Source: Gigaspora margarita (taxonomy: Eukaryota; Glomeromycota; Glomeromycetes; Diversisporales; Gigasporaceae). Taken from it: a stretch of 64,000 nucleotides of DNA. The translations under genes were made by a program, and so were the position numbers. Position 1 is the first letter of the stretch. Each line of letters opens with the position of its first letter. Below the pieces are notes generated by a model. It made no database searches. It was not told the origin of the DNA and saw only the letters and a program-made list of their open reading frames with translations. Below are positions 11,392 to 24,180 of this stretch, in pieces. The stretch covers positions 240,980 through 304,979 of the forward strand of contig WTPW01000300.1 in NCBI GenBank assembly GCA_009809945.1, read 5' to 3'.

Positions 11392-12889
11392 TAGAGTTTG
11401 GACCCATATATCTGCTTATCCATTTATCAGTATCCTTTTTGAATAGTTGTATTTGGATAACTGCTAGTTTTTAATTTACAGATAACTGAATAAACCCTAA
11501 GTTATCCAGATAACTCTTGTGGATGCCAGATAATCCTATATGTATCCAGATAACCAGATAATTTACGTATACACAAATAATCAATTATTAAAAATTTGCG
11601 CAAATCTGCGACCCTGCCATTAGTCAAAGAAAAAATTTTGCAGATCTGTGAAAATTTTTAAATATACAATTCTAACATTAATAAAGAATCACTAATCTTA
11701 ACTAGGAAGAATTTTCCAGTTACATGAGCCCAAATTGACTAAAAAATTGTAAAAACAATTTCATATTTATTTTTATTAATATTTATTAAATATGCTGTAT
11801 ATTTATTTCATATATATTTTTATTTACATAATATATTAATTTAATCTTTCCTAGTCCTATACTACACTTACCCAACCCATCTAACTCTTATACTAATCCT
11901 GTGCTTCCCAAGCCAAATAACCCAAATCCTAACTATGCTACTAATCTTAACTTTGCTATTAACCCTAACTTCGCTACTAACTCTAACTTCCCTACTAGCC
12001 CTACCTAATCTATATACTACAATCGCTATCCAAGAAACCCAATCGAAGAATAACACAGCAACAGCAACAAGTATCAACAACCAAAATATGATATCAGGAA
12101 AAGAAGGGCAGCTATAAACAAAGACACCAAAGAATAGTAATACAACATAGAGAGTTACAGCACTAGCACAAACAACAAGCACTAAGAATAACAAAATAGT
12201 GCTAATATCTGAAAAAAATAAACTTAGTTGCAATAAACCAACAATATGAACAGACTATTAATAACAAAGTAAAAATAATAAAAATAATAATAACATTAAC
12301 AACAAAAAAAAAACAAGTGAACAATAAAAAAAACTTATCTTGTGGAACCTGGTTCCAGAAAATAAAAAAAAAGAAACCTATTTATTCTAGTAAAAAAAAA
12401 AGTTAGTACAAGTTCAAAGAAAAAAAACTACTAAAAAAAAAAACTACTGAAAAAAACTACTTATCTCATGAAATCCTGGTACAAATTTCTACTAGTTTTT
12501 CTAATGAAGCTTTAAAAAAAAATAAATAAATAAATAAATGTGAAAAAAAAATTTTAAAAATAAAAAAATGTATGTTTGTATGTAAGTTTGCAAAGATCAT
12601 TATCACAGATTTGCTTTTAAAAACTGCAAAAAGATTAGATCTTTGCAGTTTAATTTTAATAATCACCGAATAATTGTGCAAATTTATAAATTTTTAATAC
12701 CTGGATAACTGCAAAACCTATGGGTACCTACAGATACCTACTGATACCTGCTGATATCCACAGATACCTGTTAGGTTACCCTTTTGAAAACTGGCAGATA
12801 ACAGTTTTTACCTGTAAAACAACTATAGCATCCAAATACGAGTTGGCTGTAAGGATATCCAGATAAGCAGATAATGGGTTCAATTTCTA
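11392..12889. mobile_element. hAT-type element, 1498 bp, no transposase
   Basis: Imperfect terminal inverted repeats (left TAGAGTTTGGACCCATATAT; right end, reverse complement, TAGAAATTGAACCCATTATC) are flanked by an exact 8-bp duplication GCCAAAAG (11384-11391 and 12890-12897). Subterminal zones carry many GGATAAC/GCAGATA-type repeats. The interior has simple repeats; frames at 11868-12233 and 12466-12681 are repeat-derived. Inserted into the A-rich minisatellite. Confidence 0.88.
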
Positions 12890-12959
12890 GCCAAAAGACA
12901 AAAAAATACTTATCAATAAGGTATCAGAAAATAAAGATACTTAATAAAAAGTTCACAAT

Positions 12960-14340
12960 AGAGGTATAAGTTTGCTTATTTTTGGGATTTTTTGAGCAAA
13001 TCTTTTCTATTTATAGTAATTTTTTGCTTATTTTTGAGGTTTTTCTGCAGATTATTCCTTTTTTTAGTAATTTTAAAATTAACTTAATCTATTTATGTAT
13101 ATTTCAGGGTCCTATGGTAGCTCTACAGTGGCTTTATTAATTTTACTAAGTTTTTTTAGTAAAACAAATCTACAAAAAAAAGAAAGTATAAGTTCAAAAA
13201 AAAAGAAAAAAATATAAACAAAAAAAATCACATATCTTAGAAGTAATGCCATTTTGATTATCTTTAATTTTAGTAGTTATATTTTAGGTAAATAATTAGT
13301 ACTTCAAATACTAATATCTTCGTTTTCAAGTCTATAGCTTAATTTGAAATTACATGTCACAGGATTCAATAATTTTGTTAATCAATTTAATTGAATTCTG
13401 ATGGTAGCTAAAGGTGGTCAGAAATTGAATATGGGGAATAATACAGAGTCACAAGAATTGGGTTATAATTAACAGGTGAAGTCACAGGTATTGATTGTTA
13501 TTCCAAAATAGGCAATCACAGAAATCAAGTATTGTTTGATTAATGAGGTAATCAATATTTTAATTAACTTATGATTTCTTATATAAATATGATTAATTGA
13601 TCAATTACTAATTCTCTTATATTTATTTGAACAAAATATTGGGTCTAACAATTTGATATTCTAACAAAGGTCAACTTGATTTTGGCTAAAGGAGTAACTA
13701 TTACTTTTCTACTTTTTATTAATGTGTTTTGAAAGTAATTATCAGAGCGAAACGCTTTACTTTTATTTCACAGATTATAACTTAACAAAGTGATTTGAAT
13801 ATGGTTTTGAATAGTAACTAGGACAAGAGAGTAAAATAAGATGATTAAGAACCCAAACATCTAGTAGAGATCATACTTTATTTTTTTAGCAAAAACTTCT
13901 GAAATTTGAGAAACAAAAAACAGTTTTTGCAAATTATCTTGGCATTCAGTAACCCAATTTAAATAAACATTTTTTTAAATGAAGTCCTTAATAAGGCACA
14001 TCTAATAAAAAAAAGTTTATTTAATTCTGATTACTAAATCAAAAGTTATTTAAAAAAATGTATTTTGTTATTTTTAGCAAATTGGACCAAAATTGGCCAA
14101 AATCCAGTTATGATCTATATAAGAGATGTATGGGGTCCTGACAATTGATTGTGGCCAAAATTTAGAAATAAGTATATGAACTACTTAGAGTTAACACTTC
14201 TACTCTAATTTCAAAGGTCTCAAAACTCTACTAAGTTATTCACTTCTTTTCTCTTTTTTCTTTCATATACTAAAGGTACTGCTTTTATACCTTTTTACAT
14301 CTTATTTAATTACAGGTTTTTATTATAGTAAAAAGTAGTA
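12960..14340. other. AT-rich spacer, possible old repeats
   Basis: No coding frame. The 13370-13680 stretch resembles decayed LTR sequence (TATA-like run, ...gggtctaaca end) but no borders or target duplication could be defined. Confidence 0.35.
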
Positions 14341-14480
14341 TTAAGATCATAAATGCAATAAGGATCACTAATGTGATAAATGCTATTAATGACATAAATG
14401 GCATTAATGTGATAAATGAAACTTATGCAATAAGTAATATTAATGCCATTAGCAGTATTAATTGCACTATTTATATTAGT
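14341..14480. repeat. Short periodic repeat, ATAAATG theme
   Basis: About a dozen imperfect 10-12-bp units (gcaataa, attaatg, gataaatg variants) in both senses. A similar block is at 45665-45860. Confidence 0.55.
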
Positions 14481-14633
14481 TGCACCTAGGTAACTATATA
14501 AGGTATTAATTGGTAAAGTTGGCTTAGTTCAAAACTTATATACTAACAGTTTGAACTTTTTATTACAATAGCATAATCGAAGAAGTATAACAACTATACT
14601 AATAATATAATATTAAAGAAGAGAAAATATATA

Positions 14634-14749
14634 CTGTATTGTCGCAAAATAACAGATATGGGTGTTATTTAGAGTTTTGGCCTGAATTAAGCTTAATTTA
14701 GGCTGAAATTTGTAATTTTATCCCTGCGCGTTATTTCATGACAATATAG
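14634..14749. mobile_element. Small mariner-type MITE candidate
   Basis: Terminal inverted repeats CTGTATTGTCGCAAAATAAC versus CTATATTGTCATGAAATAAC, flanked on both sides by TATA, fit a TA-targeting MITE of about 116 bp. A long AT microsatellite follows at 14770-14799. Confidence 0.55.
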
Positions 14750-14766
14750 TATATATAATCAAACAA

Positions 14767-14769
<3 letters not shown>

Positions 14770-14799
<30 letters not shown>
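14770..14799. repeat. (AT)n microsatellite
   Basis: About 15 uninterrupted AT dinucleotides. Confidence 0.9.
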
Positions 14800-14801
<2 letters not shown>

Positions 14802-14957
14802 TGGAACTGATGCCCTTAACACCTTCTAATTTATTAAAAAGATTCCAAATATATATTTATACTAGATGAACATAAAAAAAAACTATGCTATAAAAAAAAA
14901 TCTACACTTAAAGAGCAAGGTATTTACTAATTCTAAATTCAAAAGTGAAAATTGTTA

Positions 14958-17042
14958 CTAAATACTAATAATATTATTATTTTTTATAAAAAATAAAATC
15001 TGTAAAACAGACTTTGGGTCAAGAGTTGTCCATTTTGGTGTTACTTGGTTACTTGCATCTGAGAATAGGCATTCACTTGGCACTAAAGTGGCTGGAATTG
15101 ATGAATATTTTTTTGCTATTTTGCTTAAATTTAAAATTCTTTTTTTTATTCTTTTCACTATAATAAAGGATGAGTTGCTTATAAGGCAACAGGCACTTTA
15201 CTAATATCTAAATATTTGTCTAGTTTACTAATAGATATATTATTATCATTATCACTATTATTATCAAAGATCAATGCAAAGTAATAGGTGGTTGAAGTAA
15301 TATTAGAAGGTATGATTTGTGTAAATTGTTTTAGTAGCTATATTATTAAATTCTTTATAGCATACTTTAATTGCTTCTTTTTTTATATAATCTGGCCAAG
15401 AACACATCCTTTTGAGTTATAGGTCTAGTAAAGTTGCTAGAAGGCCAGTGTATATTTGATCTCTTCAATAGTTCCAAAGTGAATTGTAAATTGCTTGCTT
15501 AACTTGAGCAATTGTTAATTAAACATCAAAGATATTTTATAGTAATTATTTTCTTCATTTTCACTATTACTATCACTATCTATATTGATTCTAAATAATA
15601 GTAATCTTAATATTAATATTTTAAATTACTTAAAGCAAATTAATAGCATTAAAACAAAAATAAAAATTTGCTATATTAAGGTTATCTTTAGCTAATAGCT
15701 AATTTGGATCTATTGTAAACTGAAATTTTAAGAGTTTAGTAATAGGGTATATAACTGATAGTATAGGGTACTTTTTAGTACTGAATGTTTTAGTTGCTTG
15801 ATTGAATAGCTCAAAATTTTTCAATTAATGCCCAATCATTTTTATTAGGTAAGTAGTGATTAAGTTTTTTTTTTTATCTTTTTTGTCATCCAAATTTCTG
15901 GAAATGTTTAAATTAGCCTCTAACTAAATAATTGCATCTTTTAATTTTAACAATCTTTTCCAAGACAGATATTTAGAATTCCACCTTGTTGGACAATCTT
16001 TAATTGGACAAAGAGGTTTAGTAATAATATTTGTACTTAATTGTTCCTCAAATTCTGTACTATTACCATCATTAGTATCAATTGAACTAGATAAAAACAA
16101 ACAACTCTATTTTATGACCACTATTTGGGCTTTTTCTAACCTTTCTTGTTGTTTTGATGAGCTAAAAAAATTAACTAATTTTTTTATATTTTTGGTTTGT
16201 GGATAAATTTTTTTCAAAGCAAAATTAACTATCAATTGCAATTGCATAGCTTTAATCATATTAGTACCAACACGTACAATCTTACCTTCAAGATTAAATT
16301 TAGTGCATTTATTTTAAAAAATTGATAAATAGACTCAGCAGTATAAGGTATAGTTATTTTTCACAACACAATAACACATTATAAAGTGACCCATTAGGAG
16401 TTACCCAGTAACAAGTAACTCTAATATATTCCTAGTTATTGTATAAAGTCCATTATTGCAGCAGTGAAGATGCAATTTTTTGTTGAAGAAGATCTATATT
16501 TCTCACATAATATAACTTTATTTTATTTTTTATTAATTTATTAGAAGGAGGGCAAAATTTTGGATTAATTATTTCTATTATGTGACAAAATCCTTTTTTT
16601 TTAGTGCTAATAAAGGTTGATTGCAAGAGAAATCTATTCAATAACTCCTTTAATAATTTCTTTTCTCCTATTACCTTTGTGTAAGGTATTATATTTAATT
16701 ATTTCAGATAATGTAGTTTGTGTTTCAATCTTAGTTTATTGCTATCCATGATATTATATAATGATCGTAAGTGAGTGATCATATTTGATGTTGAATTATT
16801 ATAAAATATTCTGATTTACATTTTTGTTCTATTTTATTTTTTTTAATAATAACTTGTTATACATTTTTAGCTCCAATTACTTTAAAATGCTTCTATATGA
16901 AACTTGATTTATTTCTATCTTTCTTTTTTTTAGTACTGGTCAATGTGCTTGCAGAAGAACTTATATTATTACTATCATTATCATTGTACTTTCAAATATA
17001 TATGTATTTTCTTGAAAGCTTGCATTAGTTTCTTGAAAATCC
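14958..17042 (-). pseudogene. hAT transposase pseudogene
   Basis: Minus-strand translation in several broken frames gives the ordered hAT signature. Near the N-terminus is a BED-finger-like segment (KHFKVIGAKNV, about 16850-16890). Next come FCHIIEIINPKFCPPSNKLI (about 16530-16590) and YWVTPNGSLYNVL (about 16380-16420). DCPTRWNSKYLSWKRLLKLK (about 15935-15995) is characteristic of the catalytic region. TKTFSTKKYPILSVIYPITK (about 15735-15795) and LATLLD (about 15430) follow. The C-terminal hAT dimerisation motif KKYSSIPATLVPSECLFSDA lies in an open stretch at 14958-15158. Stops and frameshifts are numerous, so no functional protein is expected. Termini of the original element were not identified; the copy may be related to the several hAT MITEs nearby, but matching TIRs were not found. 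Confidence 0.85.
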
Positions 17043-17123
17043 ATTTTTAGTTGAATGCCAGGTTAAATTATATGATGAAAGTAATACTGTAATCAAATTG
17101 CTCAATTAACAATATAAAAAGTA

Positions 17124-18095
17124 CAGTCAGACCTCCCTATAGTCACACTCCATATAGTCACCCCTCTATTTAAGCACCCAATTTTGTGCGACGGACTCAA
17201 ACATAGTAAAAAAACCTCATTATAGTCACAAATTGCTTATAATCACTATCACCATGAAAATTTGATTTTTTTAACAATTTTATTAATAAAAAACCCTCAT
17301 TATAGTCACCAATTTTTAACTAAATATGGATTATATAATCTGATTGGCCAATTTTCATATTCATGTATATTTAAAATTATCTATTAATTGATAATCTGGA
17401 GAGGCAAAATGTAGAGTGCTTCCATCTAAAACTTTTTTTCTTACTAAGTTAACGATACATGTCTACTAATTGAAAGTTGTAGAGCTCGTTGAGACGCATC
17501 TAACTCTAGTTAGATCATCCAAATCTGCCCATGGATGACGAGTTATCGTCGAAAAACTATTGGCTGACTATATAAAAATCCGTGATGGAGATTACATATG
17601 AAAATCACTATAGGCGAAATGTGGATTGCTTCCATCTAAACTTTTTTTCTTACTAAGTTAACATTACATGCCCACTAATTGAAAGTTGTAGAGCTCGTTA
17701 AGACGCATCTAACGTTGGTTAGATCATCCAAATCGACCCAGTGGATGGTGAGATATTGTCGAAAAACGATTGGCCGACTATATAAAATCTCTTATATAAA
17801 CAAATATTGTTTACATAAAGATTATATAGTCGGCCAATTGTTTTTCGATGATATCTCACCATCCACTGGGCCGATTTGGATAATCTAACCAATGTTAGAT
17901 GCGTCTTAACGAGCTCTACAACGTTCAATTAGTGGGCATGTCTCGTTAACTTAGTAAGAAAAAATGTTTTAGATAGAAGCATGCCACATTTCGCCTATAA
18001 ATGACCATAATGAGGTATTTTATTTATAGTCACACCTCTTTACAATCACAAAAATAGGGTGCGATGGACTTGGTGATTATAGAGAGGGATGACTG
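17124..18095. mobile_element. pogo/Tigger-type non-autonomous element, 972 bp
   Basis: Terminal inverted repeats CAGTCAGACCTCCCTATAGT versus CAGTCATCCCTCTCTATAAT are flanked by TA on both sides (17122-17123, 18096-18097), as in pogo/Tigger elements. Secondary inner repeats (gtgcgacggactcaaaca / ggtgcgatggacttgg) mirror each other. The middle is occupied by a second, foldback-type repeat (17401-18001). No transposase frame. Confidence 0.8.
17401..18001. repeat. Foldback element with about 185-bp arms plus a third tandem copy
   Basis: A unit beginning TATAGGCGAAATGTGG (about 17610) reads to about 17812 and is repeated in inverted orientation to CCACATTTCGCCTATA (about 17997), giving a near-perfect hairpin with a short loop. 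A third copy in direct orientation covers about 17401-17605. The mirror-image frames at 17679-17888(+) and 17719-17928(-) are translations of the two arms, not genes. A fragment of the same family occurs at 30997-31160. Confidence 0.8.
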
Positions 18096-18579
18096 TACAA
18101 GTTTTAAAAGAATATAGGCTTTATTTTAAATAAGTATAAGGCATGTCTGAAATCTACCTCTACCAAGTTTTTTTACATGTCTTTTTATACAATTCAGTTA
18201 CTAATACTCTAACTCTCTTTTTTTTAGATTTTTACTTCTTTGCAATTATGAAACTATTTATCATTGAACTATTTATTATTAAATTGATATACCTTAGAAA
18301 AGATACAACATAATGCATAACAATCATATGCAAAATGATTTTATGCATGATGACAAAACTAAGCGAGCATGTAGTAGCATAACCAGTGATCATTTTTCAC
18401 TCTGCAAACTGTGCACAGCACACAGAAACCAAATTTTGCACACATATTTTTTCAGTAGGTGTGGATACCGCACAGAATAAAGTGGCATTTTGTAAATAGT
18501 GTGCACAGTTTCAAGCATTTTTTCAGTTATGTTTGCTATTTGCCACACAAAAAAAGTTTATAAATTGTGTGGTATTCGC

Positions 18580-19262
18580 TAGGGATCTTAGCTGGGTCAG
18601 GTCTGACCCAACCCAACTCGAGTCTGACCCAACCTGGGTCAGGTCAGATCAGAAAAAATGTGGGTTGGGTTAGACCCAGGTCAGAAAAAACATGGATCAG
18701 ATCAGATCCAGGTCAGATTTTATTCAATGATCACAAGCAGTCGCTATATAGTAAAGTCAAAATTTTATTATGTAAATTGATAAAATCTGCTTAAGTAAAC
18801 TTGTTTGAAAGATCAAAATGCATATACACAAAATTTTTATCCAAATTGGAGAACTTTTTATTATTTGACTTTTAATTTTTATATTCGTCAAACATATTTT
18901 TTAAAAAGATTATAATTTTTCATTGAACGTAAAAATTAAAAGTCAAATAATAAAGATTTCTTTGATTTGGATGAAAACTTCAGTATATATGCATTTTGTT
19001 CTTCCAAACAAGTTTACTTAAGAAGACATTATCGATTTACATAGTAAAATTTAGACTTTACTATGTAGCAACTATTATTGACCTGGGTTCAACCCGGGTT
19101 GGGGTGGGTTGGGTCAGACCCAGGTCAGGTTTGACATGAGGCGGGTCAGACCCAGGTCAGGTTTGACATGAGGTGGGTCAGACCTGGGTCAGGTTTTGAC
19201 CCAAGTGGGTCTGACCCAGGTCAGGCCCAAACCCGACCCAACCTGACCTATTAAGACCCCTA
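18580..19262. mobile_element. Palindromic hAT-type MITE, 683 bp
   Basis: Ends TAGGGATCTTA and TAAGACCCCTA are inverted repeats (10 of 11). The 8-bp target duplication is GTATTCGC (18572-18579) versus GTATTTGC (19263-19270), one mismatch. Subterminal zones are dense in GGGTCAGGT/ACCTGACCC repeats. The core is itself a large palindrome (aagtaaacttgtttgaaaga ... mirrored at about 18995-19020). Frames at 18567-18794 and 19178-19417 lie in the repeats and are not genes. Confidence 0.85.
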
Positions 19263-19506
19263 GTATTTGCACAATAAATTTTAGTTAAAAAATTAATACT
19301 AAGTATAACAATACTAAAATAAATAATGCAACTAGTAATTAAAATTAAAAAAAAAATATGGGCCAGGATCCTTTGTAGAGTGTTATGGTTGAATTTACTA
19401 TCTATTTTACAATACAACTATGATGGGTTATATATCTTTTTAATTCATATTGCTTTTAGTTATTTAAACTAAAACTCATGTTTATTTATTTGTTTAAAAA
19501 GTAATA

Positions 19507-20469
19507 TAGTCTGGTCAAAAAGATTTCAATTTGCATACCAAATAAATATTAATGAAAAAATATTTTTATATATAAACTTAAAAATTTTTTGAAAAATATA
19601 ATTTTTAGATTATAGTAAAGAAAAAAAATAACATTTATTTAATTATTTTATATATAAAATAAAAAATTTTATTAATAGCAACTTGTTTCAATCTGAAATT
19701 TATATAATTTATATAAAGCTAGAATAAGCTATTAAATAAAAAATTATTATTTTCACAGAATTTTATTATTACAATTGATATTGAGCTCTTAAGTAAAGTT
19801 GTTCTTTGGCTCAAAAAAATGCTAGTTTCTTAAAACACGTTTTATAAGTAAAATTTTTCACTATAATAAAAACTTCAAAATATATATAGTAAATACTGTA
19901 AAAATATATTAAATTTTTAAAATTAAATCTTTTAAAAACTACTGCATAGAAATTTTTAAACTTTTTTTTATTTAAAAGATATAATTTAAAAGAACTTATA
20001 TTTTGTTTTTAATTTATAATTTTATAAACTTAACTCAACATATAGAATTTAAGTAAATTATACTATTTTTAATATTTTTTAGGCTAAATTAAATGACTTT
20101 GAAGCTTAATTTCTCTATAACTTGTAATTCTACTTTAATAAAATTTATATAGTATATTTATTATATTTACACCAATATACTTGCATAATACAAAATTGTT
20201 ATACTGCATATTTAACCTAAAAATAGCTAATATGTAATTTTTTTTTAAAAAAAAGATTTTTTTTATTTTTAAAAATAATAAAGTTTTATATTGTTAAAAA
20301 TTAAAATATTTCTAAAATATATTTATAAAAATAATATAAATAATTAATTTCAAAGATATCCTAATAACTATAAAAAAAATTTAAGTATATACTATTAATA
20401 ATTTATTGATTTTTAATTATAGTAAAAAATTGGTTTAAATTTGGTTGCAAATCTTTTTGCACTAGACCA
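19507..20469. mobile_element. Mariner-type non-autonomous element candidate, 963 bp
   Basis: Terminal inverted repeats TAGTCTGGTCAAAAAGATTT and, at the other end read inversely, TGGTCTAGTGCAAAAAGATT are flanked by TA on both sides. The interior is extremely AT-rich without a coding frame. Confidence 0.6.
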
Positions 20470-20599
20470 TATTTATAAATAAAAATGCATATATATATTA
20501 ATTAAACAGGCCAATATAAAATTATATGAAGCTTTCATATGCATTACATAATACATATTTAGTTTAATGTACATAATAACATGTTTATTGATATATGGG

Positions 20600-21180
20600 T
20601 CACCTGAGTAATGATAGCTATAATCTGATTAAGGGGTGCTTATACAAGTACAAGCTCTACTTTTTTAAATAATAATTGTCTATTTGTAGCTATTTTCATT
20701 TTATTTATATTTTATTATTAGTAATCCACATTATTTATTCTAATTTTTTTTTAACTTACCTAGAATACATGCTTGCTGAATAATATTTTTAGCACTATCA
20801 TAAATAAAAGTATTTTCTTATATTTTGTTATAAAAATTTTTAATGAAATAATTATTAAAATTTACAAGAAATTGGATAATTATTGATTTGCCAATAAAAA
20901 ATATTTTAAAAAATGCTAAAAGAGCCTTGTTATAATTTTTATGCTTTCAATATAGTGCAAAAGTCTATATTCAAAAAATAGTTTCAATATATTCATCAAA
21001 TGAACCCGAATAAAAAAGAATAGCATATATAACTAAAGTCACTGAAATTACATTGTCAAGAAGATCAACCAATATTCTATACTCGACATCTTTACATGTA
21101 GGTCCAAATTTTTCTAATATTTTTACTTTTATTTTTAGCCATCCTTGATAAGTGATTTTAAGTAAATGTTTATTCTTCAC
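20600..21180 (-). pseudogene. Unidentified protein, decayed fragment
   Basis: A minus-strand frame (20971-21180) gives a compositionally normal peptide (LEKFGPTCKDVEYRILVDLL, then SVTLVIYAILFYSGSFDEY). After its stop, broken frames continue with KNYNKALLAFF and IIQQACI-like sequence to about 20760. The composition argues for a former gene rather than a repeat shadow. I do not recognise the family with confidence; it may belong to a transposon-borne gene. Confidence 0.4.
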
Positions 21181-22090
21181 AGTTTGGTTTTTTTTTGAAA
21201 AGACCTTTTTTTTCCAAAAACATTGTGAAAAATTTTTTTAAAAAAAGTATACTATGTAAATATAACTTGCTCTTGATTGTTTAATAAGATATGAAGTGGA
21301 TCCATAATAGGTACGAAAGCATTAATAGTTGTTGGTATTGTTGTATTTTGCCAGTATAATTAGTTAATACTTTTCATATAAAAAGTTGCCCAGCTAGTTA
21401 GCAACAACTAGTATTACATAATCATTTGTACGTTTGTTATTTTTATTTATTGAAAGGATTATCTCTAATCTATTTAAATAATTATCAAGTGTTTTAAGGT
21501 TGCTTTTTTAATTCTGACTAATCATACATCTTTCATACTTTTTTTTTGACTTTTGTCTTTAATAGCCTTATTATAATAGTGAACAGTTAGAAGGTCTATT
21601 TGATCAAATTTAGTTATAATCTTCTGTAAAACAACTCATTGATTTTTCTCTACATATATGAAAGTTCAAAAATTTTATAGTATTTAGTTATTAGATTTAG
21701 ACAATAGTGCATCTATATTAGTAGAGTTATGAACTAATATACTATTATAACTTATAGGAACTGGTGAACATGTAGGAATTTTTTTACTAATGCACATTAC
21801 AAAATGAATCATGCCAAGAGAGAAACAGTATCTGCATGTCTTAATGAATATATATTGTGGTAATTATTAAGATTATATACAAAAAGACTATTATTCTATA
21901 TTAAAAAATATTAAAAAATATTAATATTTAGAGTTATCGACCATTTCCAATTTTAAAATATAGATAATTAGGATTTTAAATTTATCTTTTTAGCAAAATA
22001 TTCTCAAATTTTTTTTGTATGTTCATTGGCTAATTTTTTTATAGGTTATAACAGTTTTGTAACAACAGACATTCTGGCAGGACCCTAAAA
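21181..22090. other. AT-rich spacer, no gene seen
   Basis: No convincing frame or bounded repeat. Confidence 0.45.
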
Positions 22091-22094
22091 TATA

Positions 22095-22344
22095 TGGGGG
22101 TGAGTCAATAGAAAAGGGACAAATTTTTTCTAAGTAAAAGTTTTCTTGACTTTAAGCTTAAATATCTTAACAGCTATCTTAATAAATTTATAATTTTTTT
22201 TTATTTAATTCTATATAATTTCAAGATTAAAATAAAAAAAATTTTTTAGCAAATTTGATTAAATAGTTGTCAAGATATTTTAATTTAAAAATTAAAAAAA
22301 TTTTACTAAAAACAATTTGTCCCTTTTCTATTGACTAACCCCCA
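22095..22344. mobile_element. TA-targeting MITE with about 31-bp TIRs
   Basis: Both ends begin TGGGGGT(G/T)AGTCAATAGA and stay inverted-identical to ...GGGACAAATT with one mismatch in about 31 bp. TA flanks both sides. Length 250 bp, AT-rich palindromic core. A decayed relative of the core lies at 30610-30790. Confidence 0.85.
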
Positions 22345-22619
22345 TATATAGATAGATCAGATCAGGGAATGTGTTACCATTATAGACAAATTAAATGAAG
22401 TAAGATTTAAATTTGTATATTATTTTAAAAAATTGTTAAAAAGGTTAGATTTTTAATTTGTGTATTTGTATATTAAAATTCTACATGTAAAAGTTTTAAT
22501 TTGCATATTTTAGTATAAATTTGGTCTACTCCTTTGTTTTAAAATTGAGTATATACATGGGCGGTATTTTTGATTTCCAAAAAATAAAAGTAAATAAATA
22601 AATAAATAAAAAGGTAAAA

Positions 22620-23400
22620 AAGGCATATTTTTTATTCCTACTATATTATATGTATATTACTTTTTTGTTTTTTTTTATTATTACATATTTTTATTTTTAT
22701 TTAAATTTTTTTATTTTATTTGTAATGTGTTTTATTTAACTGTTACTGTAATGTTTATTTTTTATTTTTTTTTATGTTTTTTATTTAATATTATTTTTTA
22801 TTTTTATTTTTTTATTTTTTTTTAATTTATTACGTATTTTTTTATTTTTATTTTTATTTTTTTTATTTGTTTTTATTTTTTTTATTTAAAATTTTTTTAT
22901 TTTACTTTTATCATTTTTTTTAATCTTTATTTAAAATAATAATTTTTTTCTTTTTTTAATTTATATTACGTATTTTTTATTTTTATTTTGTTTTGCAATT
23001 TTTTTAAAATTTTTTTTAATTATTTTTTTATGAATTTTTTTTATCTTTTTTTTAATAATTGTTAATAATCTTTTTTTATTATTATTATTTTATTTTATTT
23101 ATTACATATTTTTTATTTTCTTTTTTTTTAGTTTTTTTTTAATTTATTTTTAATTTTTTTTTATTTAAATTTTTTTATTATTTTTATTATTTTATTACTT
23201 TAATTTTTATTTTTATTTTTTTATAAATTTTTTAATTTTTATTTATTTAACATATTTTTTTCAATTTTTTTTTATTATACAGTATTATTTTTCTTTTTTT
23301 TTACTTTATTTTATTTTATTTTATTTTTAAATTTTTTACTATATTTTTTATATTTTTATTTATTTATTTATTCTATTTATTAGCGTAAAATAAGTATTCT
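22620..23400. repeat. T-rich low-complexity block
   Basis: About 780 bp made almost wholly of T runs punctuated by A (tttttatttt themes). No coding signal. Confidence 0.85.
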
Positions 23401-23689
23401 TTCATTTTTCTTTGTTTGCTTTTCTTTTCTCATTTTAAATTAATTCTCTTTTCTTTGTAGATTTAATTTTACTAGATACCAAAATCATATTTTGCATGAT
23501 ATTTGTTACACAAATTGATACTAGATCAATAATAAGTATATATTTTTTCACTGTATTTGATTTTTTTTCTTTAATAACAAAATTTCTCATTTAGATCTCT
23601 TTTTTGTTTTTGATGTCACTTTGAACACATTTCGGACTTGTCAGTTTTTGGGGTTAAGGTGTCTTATTCTGATTTCGATATTGCTTTAG

Positions 23690-24180
23690 GTGCTTTCCAA
23701 AGGTGTCTTGTAGATTTCATTTGTAGATTTTGCTTGTGGATTTCACTTGTAGATTTTGCTTGTAGACTTTGCTTGTAGATTTTGTTTTGGGTGCAGTTAG
23801 TTCTTCTCAGCATTTCTTGTATGCTTTTGTGATTGTTTTAGGTGTCTTGTCATTGATTTCAACATTGCTTTGAATGTGTTTTAAAGACTTTGCTTTGGTG
23901 TCTGAAAGTTTTTTTAAGAATTTTTTGTATAACTTCATGGCATTTTGTTACTAATTTTGATATTGCTTCAAGTGCATTTTGGGGTCTCTTGTTGTTAATT
24001 TCATTTTGGGTGCTCTCTATGTGACTTTATAATTGCTCAGGCATCTTGTCACCAATTTTAACATTGCTTTGGTACGTTTTGGAGTGTCTTGTAGATTTTG
24101 CTTTGGGCATTTTTGTATTACTTCATGGTTCTTTAGGTGTTTGGTTACTGATTTGTTGAACTTTTTTTTTTTAGTAATTA
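23690..24180. repeat. Degenerate minisatellite, TTGTAGATTTTGCT theme
   Basis: Short imperfect units (tttgcttgtagattttgc, ttggggtgtcttg) recur in clusters. It resembles the reverse complement of the A-rich minisatellite at 10260-11391 in style, though not in exact unit. Confidence 0.55.

Noticed and set aside
11868-12233. Hydrophobic 121-codon frame with membrane-like segments
   Set aside because: Lies inside a non-autonomous hAT element in short ctaaccctaact-type repeats; no conserved domain.
17679-17928. Two overlapping frames on opposite strands with almost identical peptides
   Set aside because: They are the two arms of a near-perfect foldback inverted repeat; similarity is forced by DNA symmetry.
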